NCBI GenBank assembly: GCA_020060385.1
Contig: JAGVAH010000028.1
Location: 22,204 to 86,203, forward strand
DNA: 64,000 bases
Source of the DNA: Syntrophobacterales bacterium
GTDB lineage: Bacteria; Desulfobacterota; Desulfobaccia; Desulfobaccales; 0-14-0-80-60-11
Direction of reading: 5' to 3'
Position 1 is the first letter of the stretch. Each line of letters starts with the position of its first letter. Of this stretch, positions 26,925 to 35,901 are shown one piece after another. A model generated the notes under the pieces. The model saw nothing but the letters and a program-made list of their open reading frames with translations. It did no database searches and was not told the origin of the DNA. The translations under genes were made by a program, and so were the position numbers.

Positions 26925-27764
26925 ATGCGGCAGATTGAGACAGGGGAGATCACCCGGGCAGTAAAAGAAGCGGCCATTGCCGCCAACTATGATTTGGGAG
27001 AGGATTTGCTGGCCGCGCTGCAGCGGGGGGAACAAGAGGAGGAATCCCCCAGCGGCCGGGAAATCTTCCGGCAGCTTTTGGAAAACGCCAGTATCGCCGG
27101 CCAGGAACGGGTGCCCCTCTGCCAGGACTGCGGCCTGGCCGTGGTCTTCGTGGAGTTGGGCCAGGAAGTGCACATCGTCGGCGGAGACTTTCAGGAAGCC
27201 ATCCAGGAGGGTGTGCGCCAGGGCTACGGCGAGGGTTTCCTCCGCAAGTCCCTGTGCCACCCTTTAACCCGGGCCAATACCGGGGATAACACCCCGGCGG
27301 TGATTCACACCGAAATCGTCCCCGGGGACCGGCTGAAGATTACGGTGGTTCCTAAGGGCGGCGGCAGTGAGAACATGAGCCGCGTCTTTATGCTCAAGCC
27401 CGCGGAAGGACGGGCCGGGATCATCGACCGGGTGGTGACTACGGTCAGGGAGGCGGGACCCAACCCCTGCCCCCCCATTATTGTGGGGGTGGGAATCGGC
27501 GGCACCTTTGAGCGGGCCGCTCTCCTGGCCAAGAAGGCCCTGCTCCGGGAAGTGGGCAGTCCCAACCCTGATCCGGAACTGGCGGCCCTGGAGCAGGAGT
27601 TGCTCCAGGCGGTCAACGACCTGGGCATCGGCCCCCAGGGGCTGGGAGGCAGGATCACCGCCATGGCGGTGCACGTGGTCATGCAGCCCAGCCATATCGC
27701 CTCCTTGCCGGTGGCCGTGAATATCCAGTGCCATGCCTCCCGCCATAAAGAGGCGGTGTTGTGA
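26925..27764 (+). CDS. Class I fumarate hydratase, alpha subunit
   Basis: This is the N-terminal half of the oxygen-sensitive [4Fe-4S] fumarase, which interconverts fumarate and malate; tartrate dehydratase is the related alternative. The 279-residue protein has the cluster cysteines in VPLCQDCGLAVVF (about 61-73), ANTGDNTPA and a further Cys in the GPNPCPPIIVGVGIGG segment. In anaerobes the enzyme is commonly split into two genes, as here, with the beta subunit 68 bases downstream. It supports the citric acid cycle or its reductive branches in acetate- or propionate-oxidising sulfate reducers. The spacer contains short AAGCAGTAAGCAG repeats. Confidence 0.93.
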   Translation: MRQIETGEITRAVKEAAIAANYDLGEDLLAALQRGEQEEESPSGREIFRQLLENASIAGQERVPLCQDCGLAVVFVELGQEVHIVGGDFQEAIQEGVRQGYGEGFLRKSLCHPLTRANTGDNTPAVIHTEIVPGDRLKITVVPKGGGSENMSRVFMLKPAEGRAGIIDRVVTTVREAGPNPCPPIIVGVGIGGTFERAALLAKKALLREVGSPNPDPELAALEQELLQAVNDLGIGPQGLGGRITAMAVHVVMQPSHIASLPVAVNIQCHASRHKEAVL

Positions 27765-27832
27765 AAGTAAGCATTAAGCAGTAAGCAGTTAAATCAACTT
27801 CTGATTGCCAAGTAATTACAGGGGCAGGTTAG

Positions 27833-28423
27833 ATGTCCAAAACGGTGCAATTGACTCCGCCTTTGACTGATAAGGACGTGGAAATTCTGGAGATCGGCGA
27901 CCGGGTACTGGTCAGCGGGGTCATCTATACGGCCCGGGACGCGGCCCATAAACGCCTGGTGGATCTTCTGGCCGCAGGCCAGGAATTGCCGGTGGACTTT
28001 AAGGGTCAGATACTTTATTATGTGGGTCCCAGCCCCGCCCGGCCCGGCCGGGTCATCGGCGCCGCAGGGCCCACCACCAGCTACCGCATGGATTCTTATA
28101 CCCCCACCATGCTGCAACTGGGCCTGAAGGCCATGATCGGCAAAGGCAAACGCAGCCCCGAGGTTATCACCGCGCTGCAGCAATATAAGGCCGTATACCT
28201 GGGGGCCACGGGGGGAGCGGGGGCCTTGATCTCCCAATGCATCAAGAAGGCTGAAGTAGTGGCCTTCCCGGAGTTGGGGCCGGAGGCCGTCCATCGCCTG
28301 GAAGTGGAGAATTTGCCCGCCATCGTCATCAATGATTGCCAGGGCCGGGATCTCTATGAGGTGGGTACCAGGATGTATCGGCGTTCTTCTGAGACTGGGG
28401 TGGAACCGGCTGCCTGCCGTTGA
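27833..28423 (+). CDS. Class I fumarate hydratase, beta subunit
   Basis: This is the C-terminal swivelling-domain half of the iron-sulfur fumarase (196 residues). LVSGVIYTARDAAHKRL and GPTTSYRMDSYTPTMLQLG are the conserved active-site segments. MIGKGKRSPEV and AVYLGATGGAGALISQCIKK continue the fold. The substrate is inferred as fumarate/malate from the pairing and from the wide occurrence of split fumarases in anaerobes; L-tartrate dehydratase cannot be excluded. It forms an operon with the alpha subunit. The following sensor gene has its own GCAGGAGG site 60 bases on. Confidence 0.93.
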   Translation: MSKTVQLTPPLTDKDVEILEIGDRVLVSGVIYTARDAAHKRLVDLLAAGQELPVDFKGQILYYVGPSPARPGRVIGAAGPTTSYRMDSYTPTMLQLGLKAMIGKGKRSPEVITALQQYKAVYLGATGGAGALISQCIKKAEVVAFPELGPEAVHRLEVENLPAIVINDCQGRDLYEVGTRMYRRSSETGVEPAACR

Positions 28424-28482
28424 ATCGAAGACACTGGGAACGAATCAAGTTTTCTCGCGGGTAATCTCTGCAGGAGGCCAAA

Positions 28483-29856
28483 ATGACAGTGCCGCCGGAC
28501 CTGGAAATCGTTGCGGCCAGGGTAAAGGAGAAACGGCAGAACTTCCTGGATTACAATTTTGGCACCCTCAGAGACGATTTCCTGAAGACCTTCTTTGACC
28601 TGGCCCAGGAATATGAAACCCTGGAAAACTTTTACCGGATCTGTGTCAGCGTCGTCAAAGAATTCTTCGACCTGGATTGCCGCCTCTATCTCCTGTGCCA
28701 GGAAAGCGCTCTGGAGCTGGTGTGCGACAGCCTCCAGGGGCTGCGCTTGGAAAAACCCAAGGCCCCCTCTTATATCCAGCTCTCCAACCAGGCCTACCTG
28801 GCCGCGGATGCCTGGGTGATCCCCATCCGGGGCAATCAACTCCTGGTGGACCGCCTTCCCTTTTACACCAAGGACCAGGTAATCGGCATGCTGGAATTCT
28901 TTCCGGGGAACCGGCTCACGGAAAAGGACCGCTTCTTCTTTGAGAAATACGCCAATCGGGTGGGCTATAATCTCCATGTCAAGATCATTGGCTGGCAAAA
29001 CATTCAGCGTATTCGTTTTATCAACAGCCTGGTGGCCGATATCGAACACAACGTCATCATTCCCAATATCAGCCTCAGCCTCTATCTGCGGCACCTGCGC
29101 CAGAAGATCAACACCCTGAAAGACTTGCATTGCCTCTGTGAATTCAAGGATGAAAAATGTCCGGAGCTCCCCGCGGCCCAGGAGAAATTCCGGGCCCTGG
29201 TTCAGGATATGGAAACGGATTATCAGACCCTGGAGCGGCACTATAAAGGGGTCAGCCTCTTTCTGGAATCACTATTTCGGCCCTCCCATTTCCAGAAGGG
29301 GCAGCTGGTGCTAAGACGGCGCACCTGCCGGGTGCAGAGCGAGATCATCCACCCCCAGTTGCAGCTCTTTCTCCCCAAGCTCAGGGAGCGCAGCATCCAG
29401 ATTGACGACAGCATGGGGGTGATGCCGGATGAGGACCTCACCTTGTCGGTGGACAAAGGCTTGATGGCCCAGGTCTATGCCAACCTGTTTTCCAACGCGG
29501 TGAAATACACCCGCCGCAATTACGAAGGCCGCAAGTATGTGGCTTACGGCCGGGATGTGGTCCCGGATTATTTCGGCCCCGGCAAGGATGGTATCAAGTT
29601 CAATATGTTCACCACCGGCCCCCATATTCCTCCGGAAGACCGGGGCCATATCTTTGACGAGGGTTACCGGGGGAGCAATGTGGACGGCGAAGTGGGCACC
29701 GGCCGCGGTCTCTATTTTGTCCGCAATGTCATCGAGACCCACGGCGGGGAAGTGGGCTATGAGCCCACCCCGGGAGGCAATAATTTCTACTTTGTCCTGC
29801 CCCTGGTAGTGAGCCCCGAACCTCCCCTGGCCGCCGAACTGGTAGCCATGCACTGA
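28483..29856 (+). CDS. Soluble sensor with GAF-like domain and divergent histidine kinase ATPase domain
   Basis: The 457-residue protein has no membrane helix. A coiled N-terminus leads to a GAF-like domain (about 40-175). A helical region follows that includes IEHNVIIPNISLSLYL near 187-202; the His there is the best candidate phosphosite but does not match a standard dimerisation motif. The C-terminal ATPase domain has a good N box (YANLFSNAVKYTRR) and G2 (GTGRGLYFVRNVIETHGG). In the G1 box, however, the usual DxG is TTG (FTTGPHIPPED). Whether it phosphorylates anything is therefore uncertain. The small coiled-coil gene after it is probably co-expressed. No response regulator is adjacent. 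Confidence 0.75.
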   Translation: MTVPPDLEIVAARVKEKRQNFLDYNFGTLRDDFLKTFFDLAQEYETLENFYRICVSVVKEFFDLDCRLYLLCQESALELVCDSLQGLRLEKPKAPSYIQLSNQAYLAADAWVIPIRGNQLLVDRLPFYTKDQVIGMLEFFPGNRLTEKDRFFFEKYANRVGYNLHVKIIGWQNIQRIRFINSLVADIEHNVIIPNISLSLYLRHLRQKINTLKDLHCLCEFKDEKCPELPAAQEKFRALVQDMETDYQTLERHYKGVSLFLESLFRPSHFQKGQLVLRRRTCRVQSEIIHPQLQLFLPKLRERSIQIDDSMGVMPDEDLTLSVDKGLMAQVYANLFSNAVKYTRRNYEGRKYVAYGRDVVPDYFGPGKDGIKFNMFTTGPHIPPEDRGHIFDEGYRGSNVDGEVGTGRGLYFVRNVIETHGGEVGYEPTPGGNNFYFVLPLVVSPEPPLAAELVAMH

Positions 29857-29873
29857 AGGAGACGGGGGGCCCA

Positions 29874-30065
29874 GTGAGCACCATCCGTTTCCTGGCCCAG
29901 GAACTCTACCGTCTGACCCGGCGGGTGGAGGAATTGGAAAACGCGCTTAAAGGCGCCCCCTTTGCGGATCGGGCCCGCCTGGAAGCCGAGCTGCGTCAGA
30001 CCCGCCAGGAACTGGAACACTACCGCCAGCTCCTGGCAGCCAAGAAAGAGAAACCAGCAGTTTAA
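29874..30065 (+). CDS. Small coiled-coil protein
   Basis: This 63-residue protein starts at GTG behind GGAGACGGGG, 17 bases after the sensor gene. It is almost entirely helical and charged, with heptad-like leucines (LYRLTRRVEELENALKG, LEAELRQTRQELEHY). No enzymatic or DNA-binding motif is visible. It is likely co-transcribed with the sensor and may bind it; that is inference. It may also be a short conserved hypothetical of this lineage. Confidence 0.6.
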   Translation: MSTIRFLAQELYRLTRRVEELENALKGAPFADRARLEAELRQTRQELEHYRQLLAAKKEKPAV

Positions 30066-30170
30066 TATTGGTTTTCCGTGTTCAATTACCAAAGATAATG
30101 CAAATGGAGAGTTGTGCCGATCACCATAAGTGAATCAAAATCACCATGTTGCTTATTGATGACCTGAACT

Positions 30171-31466
30171 ATGTTGTCCAAAGTGGCGCATGTCCTCGGG
30201 CTTACGGTGAACACTTGGCTGTGGTTGTTAATCATCTGGTTGTCCCCCTGTATTGCCGTTTCCCCTGCCAAACCCAAGAACTTCACTTTTAATGGCAGTA
30301 TCAGCCGGGAAGTGCTGGAGAACTATCTGTCCCGGTCCATCACTTTTTATGATCTGCTGGAAGGCTCGGGCAATTTTGACGACCACCTGAGAATGATCCG
30401 CAATATTGGCGCCAAATTTATCGGCTTGACCCTGTTCATCTGGGGGGAGGAACTCAAACTGGAGGAGTCCCTGGCCAGGGCGGCCACTTCGGTGCCGCGG
30501 GTCCATCAGGTGGACCCTGAGATCATCATGCAGGCCGGAATCTTCGAAATTGTCACCGTGCAAGTGAATCAGATTCCCATGCCGGCCTGGCTCTTCGAGG
30601 AGTTCGGCTTGGTTCCCCAAAACCGCAACTTCCGCTACCAGGACATGCTTTATACTGACACCCTGGTGGATTATCACCGGCCCGATTATTGGGGGCCCGG
30701 GGCTTCGGTGCCCGACATGAGCCGCTTGGAGACGCGCATGTGGTTTGTCTATCTGGCCCGGCGCTATATCGATGCGGGTTATGAGGCCATCCATTTCGGC
30801 CAGGTGCACATCATGGACGATAATGATCCGGGATACCTCCATTGGCTGGATATGCTGAGACATGTACGCAACTATGCCGCCAAGCAGGCGCGGCGCCACT
30901 TCGTCCTCTGTGACGCCCATATTTACACCGCGGTAACCGATGATGGCAGACTATTATTCGACTTCCATTCTTATCCCCTGCGTATCGAAGAGGTAACGGC
31001 GTCACCGGAGCAGGGCATCCTCCAAATGGGGTATCTGGACAGTATTTACGGCAACAGCGCCGGCGGCGTCACGCCTAGTGGCTGGACCTGCGAACACCTG
31101 CCCTATGTGGTGGCCTTTGATAATTGGGGCGCCAGCGGCCAGGAAGGGCAGAATATCGGCGGCTGCTGGATCTGGGGATATGATGAAATCTGCTGGTTTG
31201 CCAATCAGGAGGAAGCCTACCGCAACTATTGGCTGGAATATGCCTGGCACTGGGTGCGGCAACACGATCCCAATGGTTTTCTGCAAATGCCGGCCAGCAA
31301 ATGCCTGGCCGCTCCCCCCAACGCATTTGCCTGGTACTATGCGCACACCGCCAGTCCGGCCACGCCCCAAGGTTTTAACCAGGAAGAAACCATCAAATCC
31401 ATTTGGCTCTCAGACCAGCCCCCGGTGGGGATTACTCCGGCTTTGAACCTGCTCTTGGGTAACTAG
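30171..31466 (+). CDS. Secreted hypothetical protein, possibly TIM-barrel glycosidase-like
   Basis: The 431-residue protein has an N-terminal hydrophobic segment (about 9-31) that is a signal peptide or anchor. The body is rich in aromatic residues and has barrel-like motifs: DHLRMIRNIGAKFIGLTLFIWG, RRYIDAGYEAIHFGQVHIMDD and FVLCDAHIYT (each shown in part). The combination of a Tyr/His/Asp-rich strand pattern and secretion suggests a glycoside-hydrolase-like (beta/alpha) barrel, but I recognise no family. It ends in PALNLLLGN, resembling the tail of the secreted protein at 9160. A weak ribosome-binding site lies upstream; a nearby ATG at 30146 is not in frame with the body. It is convergent with the flavoprotein gene. 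Confidence 0.6.
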   Translation: MLSKVAHVLGLTVNTWLWLLIIWLSPCIAVSPAKPKNFTFNGSISREVLENYLSRSITFYDLLEGSGNFDDHLRMIRNIGAKFIGLTLFIWGEELKLEESLARAATSVPRVHQVDPEIIMQAGIFEIVTVQVNQIPMPAWLFEEFGLVPQNRNFRYQDMLYTDTLVDYHRPDYWGPGASVPDMSRLETRMWFVYLARRYIDAGYEAIHFGQVHIMDDNDPGYLHWLDMLRHVRNYAAKQARRHFVLCDAHIYTAVTDDGRLLFDFHSYPLRIEEVTASPEQGILQMGYLDSIYGNSAGGVTPSGWTCEHLPYVVAFDNWGASGQEGQNIGGCWIWGYDEICWFANQEEAYRNYWLEYAWHWVRQHDPNGFLQMPASKCLAAPPNAFAWYYAHTASPATPQGFNQEETIKSIWLSDQPPVGITPALNLLLGN

Positions 31467-31508
31467 CGGGGCGGCCAGCCTCCAGCAATCATCTAAATTC
31501 TTAAGCGT

Positions 31509-32267
31509 TTAGACGTACTTGTCCACCAAATCGTCATCCACCGGGGGAGGCGAGTGGCCCTCCTCTTTCTCCATTTCTTCCCGCCAATAATTATTGGCCA
31601 TCTGGATAAGGGTCTCCTGGGGGGCCAGGTCCCGGGTCAGGGCGTGCATGGTATCCGGGCTTATCTTTCCCTGGCGCACCAGCTCTGCGCCGGCTTGGAC
31701 CACCGCAGCCAGCACTTTTTCCACCTGGGGCTGTAATTCAGGGATGGTTAGAAACTCGGAAGAATGGCGGTAGATCTCGGCCACCAGGTTGGTGCCGAAG
31801 AGCATGCGCATATTCAGGGACAGGGCCTGGAAGTTGTAATTCTCCGGAAAGGCGCACACACTAAGGGCCACGATTTGGGGCGGACGGGCCACCCGGAAGG
31901 GATGGCCGGTGCGCCCCCCATTATGAGTGGAGGAGGGCTCCAACATGGGTGAGGTGCGCTCCAGAAAAGACTTCATGCGGGCGTTCATGTTGAAGTGATA
32001 TAGGGGGGAGGCCAGCACCGCCAAGTCGGCCTCCAGGAAGTGGGTGAGCAATTCCCCGGTCATGTCGTCCTGCTGCAGGCACTGGCCTTTATTATGAAGC
32101 CAGCAAGCGAAGCACCCCAGGCAATACTTGATCCGGTACTCTCGCAGATAAAGGGTCTCCGTGGCTGCCCCCGCCTGCCTGGCTCCTGCCAGGAACTTTT
32201 GCAGGAGGAGCTCGGTCTTACTGGTCTGGTTATCCCGGGGACTGCTGTTGAAAGCCACGATATTCAT
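31509..32267 (-). CDS. Iron-sulfur flavoprotein / NADPH-dependent FMN reductase-like
   Basis: The 252-residue protein has a flavodoxin-like fold. FNSSPRDNQTSKTE at the N-terminus is the FMN phosphate loop. YCLGCFACWLHNKGQC near residues 51-66 is a compact CX2CX2CX7C motif, which fits the iron-sulfur flavoprotein (Isf) type, known from anaerobes to shuttle electrons from ferredoxin and to act against oxygen species. ASPLYHFNMNARMKSFLER is the conserved flavodoxin-family segment. ACAGGAG lies in front of the ATG. It is a single gene, convergent with the secreted-protein gene. Confidence 0.85.
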   Translation of the reverse strand: MNIVAFNSSPRDNQTSKTELLLQKFLAGARQAGAATETLYLREYRIKYCLGCFACWLHNKGQCLQQDDMTGELLTHFLEADLAVLASPLYHFNMNARMKSFLERTSPMLEPSSTHNGGRTGHPFRVARPPQIVALSVCAFPENYNFQALSLNMRMLFGTNLVAEIYRHSSEFLTIPELQPQVEKVLAAVVQAGAELVRQGKISPDTMHALTRDLAPQETLIQMANNYWREEMEKEEGHSPPPVDDDLVDKYV

Positions 32268-32402
32268 AGGGACTCCTGTTTAAATTAGCAAGGGAGGTTA
32301 ACGGGAAGTCAGGGTTAAAAATGGGGGAAAAAGGGAAAAAGGGGAAAGGGGAAAAAGGAAAAGACGAACCCTTTTCCCCTCTTCGTCCCATGGTCAAGCG
32401 TC

Positions 32403-33155
32403 TCAGTCTTTCCTATTAATTAGCGCGGCTAAGCACCCGGCCCCAAAGCCGTTGTCGATGTTCACCACCGCTACGCCGGTGGCGCAGGAATTGAGCATGG
32501 TGAGCAACGCGGCCACCCCCCCGAAGGAGGCGCCGTAGCCTACGCTGGTGGGCACCGCGATCACCGGCCGGTCCACCAGCCCCCCCACCACGCTGGGAAG
32601 GGCTCCGTCCATGCCCGCCACCACAATGAGGCAGGTGGCCTGGCTCAACAGTTCATGGTGGGCCAGCAAGCGGTGCAATCCGGCCACGCCCACGTCGTAG
32701 AGGGCTTCCACCCGGTGCCCCATGATTTGGGCGGTGAGGAGGGCCTCTTCCGCCACCGGGATATCGGAGGTGCCCGCGGACATGACCACGATCACTCCCC
32801 GGCCCTGGTCCATAATCTCCCCCTGGATGATGGTCAGCACCTGGGAATCGGGGTGGTAGCGCGCCTGCGGGAACTCCGGGAGCAGGACTTCGGCCTTCTC
32901 CGGGGCCAGGCGGGTCACTAAGATATTGGTGGTTCTGGGCTGCAAGGCGGTGAGAATGCCCCGGATTTGGGCCACGCTTTTGCCCGCGGCAAAGATCACT
33001 TCCGGGAAGCCCTGGCGCAACTGGCGGTGGTGGTCCACCCGGGCAAAACCCAGGTTTTCAAAGGGCAGGGTGCGCAGGCGGTCCAAGGCCCCGGCCACCG
33101 TCAGATTGCCGTCCCGCACCTCTGCCAACAACTGCTCCAGGACCTTGATATCCAT
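32403..33155 (-). CDS. larB: LarB, nickel-pincer cofactor biosynthesis (NCAIR mutase-like)
   Basis: LarB carboxylates and hydrolyses nicotinic acid adenine dinucleotide in the first step of nickel-pincer nucleotide synthesis, the cofactor of lactate racemase and related racemases. The protein has 250 residues from the ATG at 33155, which has an AAGGA site; an in-frame GTG at 33173 would add six. The C-terminal half is PurE-like: VMSAGTSDIPVAEEA, VAGMDGALPSVVGG and PTSVGYGASFGG are the diagnostic pieces. LarC and LarE are not in the window. The A/G-rich spacer 32316-32370 lies downstream. Confidence 0.93.
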   Translation of the reverse strand: MDIKVLEQLLAEVRDGNLTVAGALDRLRTLPFENLGFARVDHHRQLRQGFPEVIFAAGKSVAQIRGILTALQPRTTNILVTRLAPEKAEVLLPEFPQARYHPDSQVLTIIQGEIMDQGRGVIVVMSAGTSDIPVAEEALLTAQIMGHRVEALYDVGVAGLHRLLAHHELLSQATCLIVVAGMDGALPSVVGGLVDRPVIAVPTSVGYGASFGGVAALLTMLNSCATGVAVVNIDNGFGAGCLAALINRKD

Positions 33156-33227
33156 GGGGGCATCCTTTTTCACAGGGGATTGAAGATAATCCGGATCAAT
33201 ACCAGGCGCGCCCGGCGCACCAAGATC

Positions 33228-34361
33228 TTATTCCTCGGCTAATTTCCCTTCCCGGCTGACGCGGTATGCGCGGCCGCCCCAGGTGACCCGGTCGCCTAGA
33301 AAGCTCAACAACCAGATAATACCGGATAAGAAATCTTTCAAGGGAAGCAGGAGAAAAAAATACCAGGGGAGACTTCCCTTAAGGGCCCGGCGCTCGGAAA
33401 AATAGGCCAGCGTTCCCCGGATCGCCAGGGTGGCCCCCAGCAGGCCCAGGGCCCAGGGGGCCAACCCGGAGGCCAGGAAGAGGACGGCGCCGAATAGCAG
33501 GGCGTGGGTGGTGCCGTAGGCCAGGTAGCCCCCGGGGCGGCAGACCCGGTAAGTCCTGGACCAGCGCAGTTGATGGGCCAGGTATTCTTTGAAGTGCATC
33601 CGGGGGGTCCAGGTCTCCACCACATAGGGCAGGAGCCCCACCTTGAACCCTGCCTGGGCCACCCCCCAGCCCAGCTGGTAGTCATCGGCCAGAAAGTCGG
33701 CCAGGGCCGCAAATCCCCCGCTGGCGGCCAACGCCTGCCGGGAAAGCCCCATGGTGGCCCCCAGTGCGAACCGGATGCCTTCCACATAAAAGGCCGTGGC
33801 CACGGAAGGGATGAAATCCCCGCTGATGGTCAGGGCCTCCAGACCCGCACCCAGGGTGACCACCGGTCCGGCCCGGTAGATACAGGAGACCAGGCCCATC
33901 TCGGGTTCCTGGAGCACGGTCGCGATCCGGGAAAGAAAATCCGGCCCCACCTTCACATCCGCGTCGGCGATCACCAGGAGGTCGTAGCGGGCGTGGGACT
34001 CCAACTGCCGCAAGGCGCTCACTTTGGGGTTCAAGCCCAGGTTTTCCGGACAGATGACGATCTCCAGCCCCGGCCGGGGAAAGGAGCGCTGCAATTCCTG
34101 GAGCAGGGGTAGAAGGGGATCATCGGCTTTTTTCACCCCGCAGATCACCTGGTAAGGATGATAGTCCTGGGAGAGAAAGCTTTCCAGGCATTCCCGGGTG
34201 GTTTCGTCCAAACCCTTTAGGGGTTTAAATACGGTAATGCCGGGTAGGGGCGGGGCGGGGCGGGGGGCAAGGGGCTGGCTGCAAAAGCGCCACAAGCAGC
34301 ACAAAGCCAGGACCTGGTACCCCAGGGCGGCCAAAAGCAGAAAAAAGAACAGATAAGTCAC
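33228..34361 (-). CDS. hpnI: HpnI-like hopanoid/ceramide-type glycosyltransferase
   Basis: This membrane glycosyltransferase of the GT21 ceramide-glucosyltransferase group corresponds in bacteria to HpnI, which adds an N-acetylglucosamine to bacteriohopanetetrol. The 377-residue protein has an N-terminal helix (1-25), PLPGITVFKPLKGLDETT, the metal-binding-type DADVKVGPDF segment, a DDYQLG motif, a QLRWSRTYR (Q/RxxRW-like) motif and two or three C-terminal membrane helices. HpnI acts with HpnJ and HpnK in composite hopanoid synthesis; neither is visible here. A ceramide glucosyltransferase is the alternative. The start is GTG, and the gene diverges from the HAD gene. Confidence 0.8.
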   Translation of the reverse strand: MTYLFFFLLLAALGYQVLALCCLWRFCSQPLAPRPAPPLPGITVFKPLKGLDETTRECLESFLSQDYHPYQVICGVKKADDPLLPLLQELQRSFPRPGLEIVICPENLGLNPKVSALRQLESHARYDLLVIADADVKVGPDFLSRIATVLQEPEMGLVSCIYRAGPVVTLGAGLEALTISGDFIPSVATAFYVEGIRFALGATMGLSRQALAASGGFAALADFLADDYQLGWGVAQAGFKVGLLPYVVETWTPRMHFKEYLAHQLRWSRTYRVCRPGGYLAYGTTHALLFGAVLFLASGLAPWALGLLGATLAIRGTLAYFSERRALKGSLPWYFFLLLPLKDFLSGIIWLLSFLGDRVTWGGRAYRVSREGKLAEE

Positions 34362-34495
34362 CGGATTACCTAAAAAAGATTTTACTTTATCATATCATCT
34401 CCCGATAAAAATAGTAGCTAATACAGGGATTAAATCCCGGGAAAGAGCCGCGGCTGCCTCAGTTGGGCCCCAGCCTCTTTCAGGGGAGGCTCATA

Positions 34496-35206
34496 ATGTT
34501 GCAGGCGGTTCTCTTTGACCTCTACGGCACCTTGGTGGACATCTTGACGGATGAATGGGATTTGTCCACCTACCGCATCCTCAGCCGGTTCCTGAGCTAT
34601 TTCGAGATCTACATCGATCCTGAAGAGTTGGCCGCCAAGTATCAGCAGAAGACCGCAGAGAAAATGATGGCCTATGAGGAAGGTCCCTACGGGGAGATCG
34701 ACGTCTTCCAGGTCTTCGAGGAATTTCTCCAGGAAGGATGGCACAAGCAGCCGGAGCGGTCCATGGTGGTTTGGCTGGCCCGCCTCTTCCGCTCCCTCAC
34801 CCGGCGTCGCTTCGGTCTCTTCGAAGACACCTTCCCGGTTTTGGAGGAGCTGGAGGGGGAATACCAATTGGGGATTGTCTCCGACGCCCAGTGGGTGTTC
34901 AGCGAACCGGAAATACGGATGCTGGGGTTAGCCAAATTTTTCGACCCCATTGTTCTCTCCTCCCGCTATTTTGTCCGCAAACCCGATCCCCAAATCTATG
35001 CACACGCCCTCAAGGCCATGCGCATTAAACCCGCGGAGGCCTTGTATGTGGGTAACGATCCGGAAACAGATGTGCTCGGTCCCCAGACCATTGGCATGCC
35101 GGTGATCCTCATCGACCGTGGGGATTGCCTCCGTAACTCGCCGGTGCCCCGCATCCGGGACTTGAGGGAACTGCCGGGAATTATAAAGAAAATATTCCAT
35201 GCTTGA
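34496..35206 (+). CDS. HAD-superfamily hydrolase
   Basis: The 236-residue protein begins at ATG 34496 behind AGGGGAGG; the open frame extends 11 codons further up without a site. The first Asp motif is AVLFDLYGTLVDI, with the nucleophile in DLYGT. A helical cap (about 20-100) follows, then GIVSDAQWVF (motif II), a lysine in RYFVRKPDPQIY and the acidic motif GNDPETDVLG. This is the phosphoglycolate-phosphatase-like class I HAD arrangement. The substrate cannot be read from sequence. A terminator-like hairpin lies about 120 bases after the stop. Confidence 0.9.
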   Translation: MLQAVLFDLYGTLVDILTDEWDLSTYRILSRFLSYFEIYIDPEELAAKYQQKTAEKMMAYEEGPYGEIDVFQVFEEFLQEGWHKQPERSMVVWLARLFRSLTRRRFGLFEDTFPVLEELEGEYQLGIVSDAQWVFSEPEIRMLGLAKFFDPIVLSSRYFVRKPDPQIYAHALKAMRIKPAEALYVGNDPETDVLGPQTIGMPVILIDRGDCLRNSPVPRIRDLRELPGIIKKIFHA

Positions 35207-35325
35207 GTTCCCTGCTGAAGGGAGCAGTGGGCACCAGGCACTGCGCGGTTTCCGAGAAGGGCCCTGATGGAGCTTCCGCCTCCTGGATAAATGGCCATTC
35301 TTGCCCTTGCTGCCGGGGCTATTCC

Positions 35326-35350
35326 CCAGGGGCTGCGGCCCTGGATTTTT
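35326..35350 (+). terminator. Probable intrinsic terminator after the HAD gene
   Basis: A six-pair stem, CCAGGG (35326-35331) with CCCTGG (35339-35344), has a seven-base loop and is followed by ATTTTT. The rest of the gap 35207-35421 shows no convincing gene; a 64-codon frame there lacks a ribosome-binding site and family resemblance. Confidence 0.55.
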
Positions 35351-35421
35351 CTGCCATTCCCCCCCTTTATTTCCGCCGGAAGATGCTTAGGATATGAGGA
35401 ATTAAGGACAAAGGAGGGGCT

Positions 35422-35763
35422 ATGACGGCGACTATACAATGGCGTGGAAATTGGGAAGAGGCGGCGGCTGAGGCCAAGAAGGCCAATCTGCCCTTGTTGT
35501 TGGAGCTTTATTTGGAAGGCTGCCCCCACTGCCAGCGGCTGGACCGGGAAACCCATGGGGATGCGGCCGTGGCTATGGCCCTCAATGCCCGCTTCATTCC
35601 CGTGCGCCTGGAAGGTCGCAGCCACATGGAACTGGTGCAAAAACTGGGAGTCCGGGGCGCGCCCACTACCCTCATCTTTACCCCGGAGGGCAAGGAACTG
35701 CGGCGTTTTGCCGGCTTTTTGCCCCCCCAGGAATATCTCCAGGAAATAGAAAAAGCCCCTTGA
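35422..35763 (+). CDS. Thioredoxin-fold protein
   Basis: The 113-residue protein has the fold of thioredoxin/DsbD-gamma-like domains. GCPHCQRLDRETHGD (near 33-47) carries a CPHC redox pair, and VRGAPTTLIFTPEG provides the cis-proline. There is no signal peptide, so it is probably cytoplasmic. A CPHC pair is more usual in oxidising or disulfide-exchange proteins than the thioredoxin CGPC. The start has AAAGGAGGGG in front. It stands alone between the HAD and D,D-carboxypeptidase genes; the electron donor and the client are unknown. Confidence 0.88.
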   Translation: MTATIQWRGNWEEAAAEAKKANLPLLLELYLEGCPHCQRLDRETHGDAAVAMALNARFIPVRLEGRSHMELVQKLGVRGAPTTLIFTPEGKELRRFAGFLPPQEYLQEIEKAP

Positions 35764-35901
35764 AGGGAGCCTCTCCATCCCGCTCTTTTCTCTTTCCGGG
35801 GCCATTTCTGGTTTGCTAATCCCGGCGATTTTGCATAAGATTAAGACGTCGGCCTGCAGGGCTTCCGGAGCCCCGGCTTAAATCCAGAAACAGGGTATTG
35901 C

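Noticed and set aside
32316..32370. A/G-rich tract (with a similar one at 11963-12003) as a possible structured or triplex element
   Set aside because: Both are irregular GGGGAAAA runs with pyrimidine tracts nearby, and may be only degenerate spacer. Nothing beyond composition supports a function.
35203..35397. 64-codon open frame after the HAD gene
   Set aside because: It spans the terminator hairpin, has no ribosome-binding site and resembles no family.
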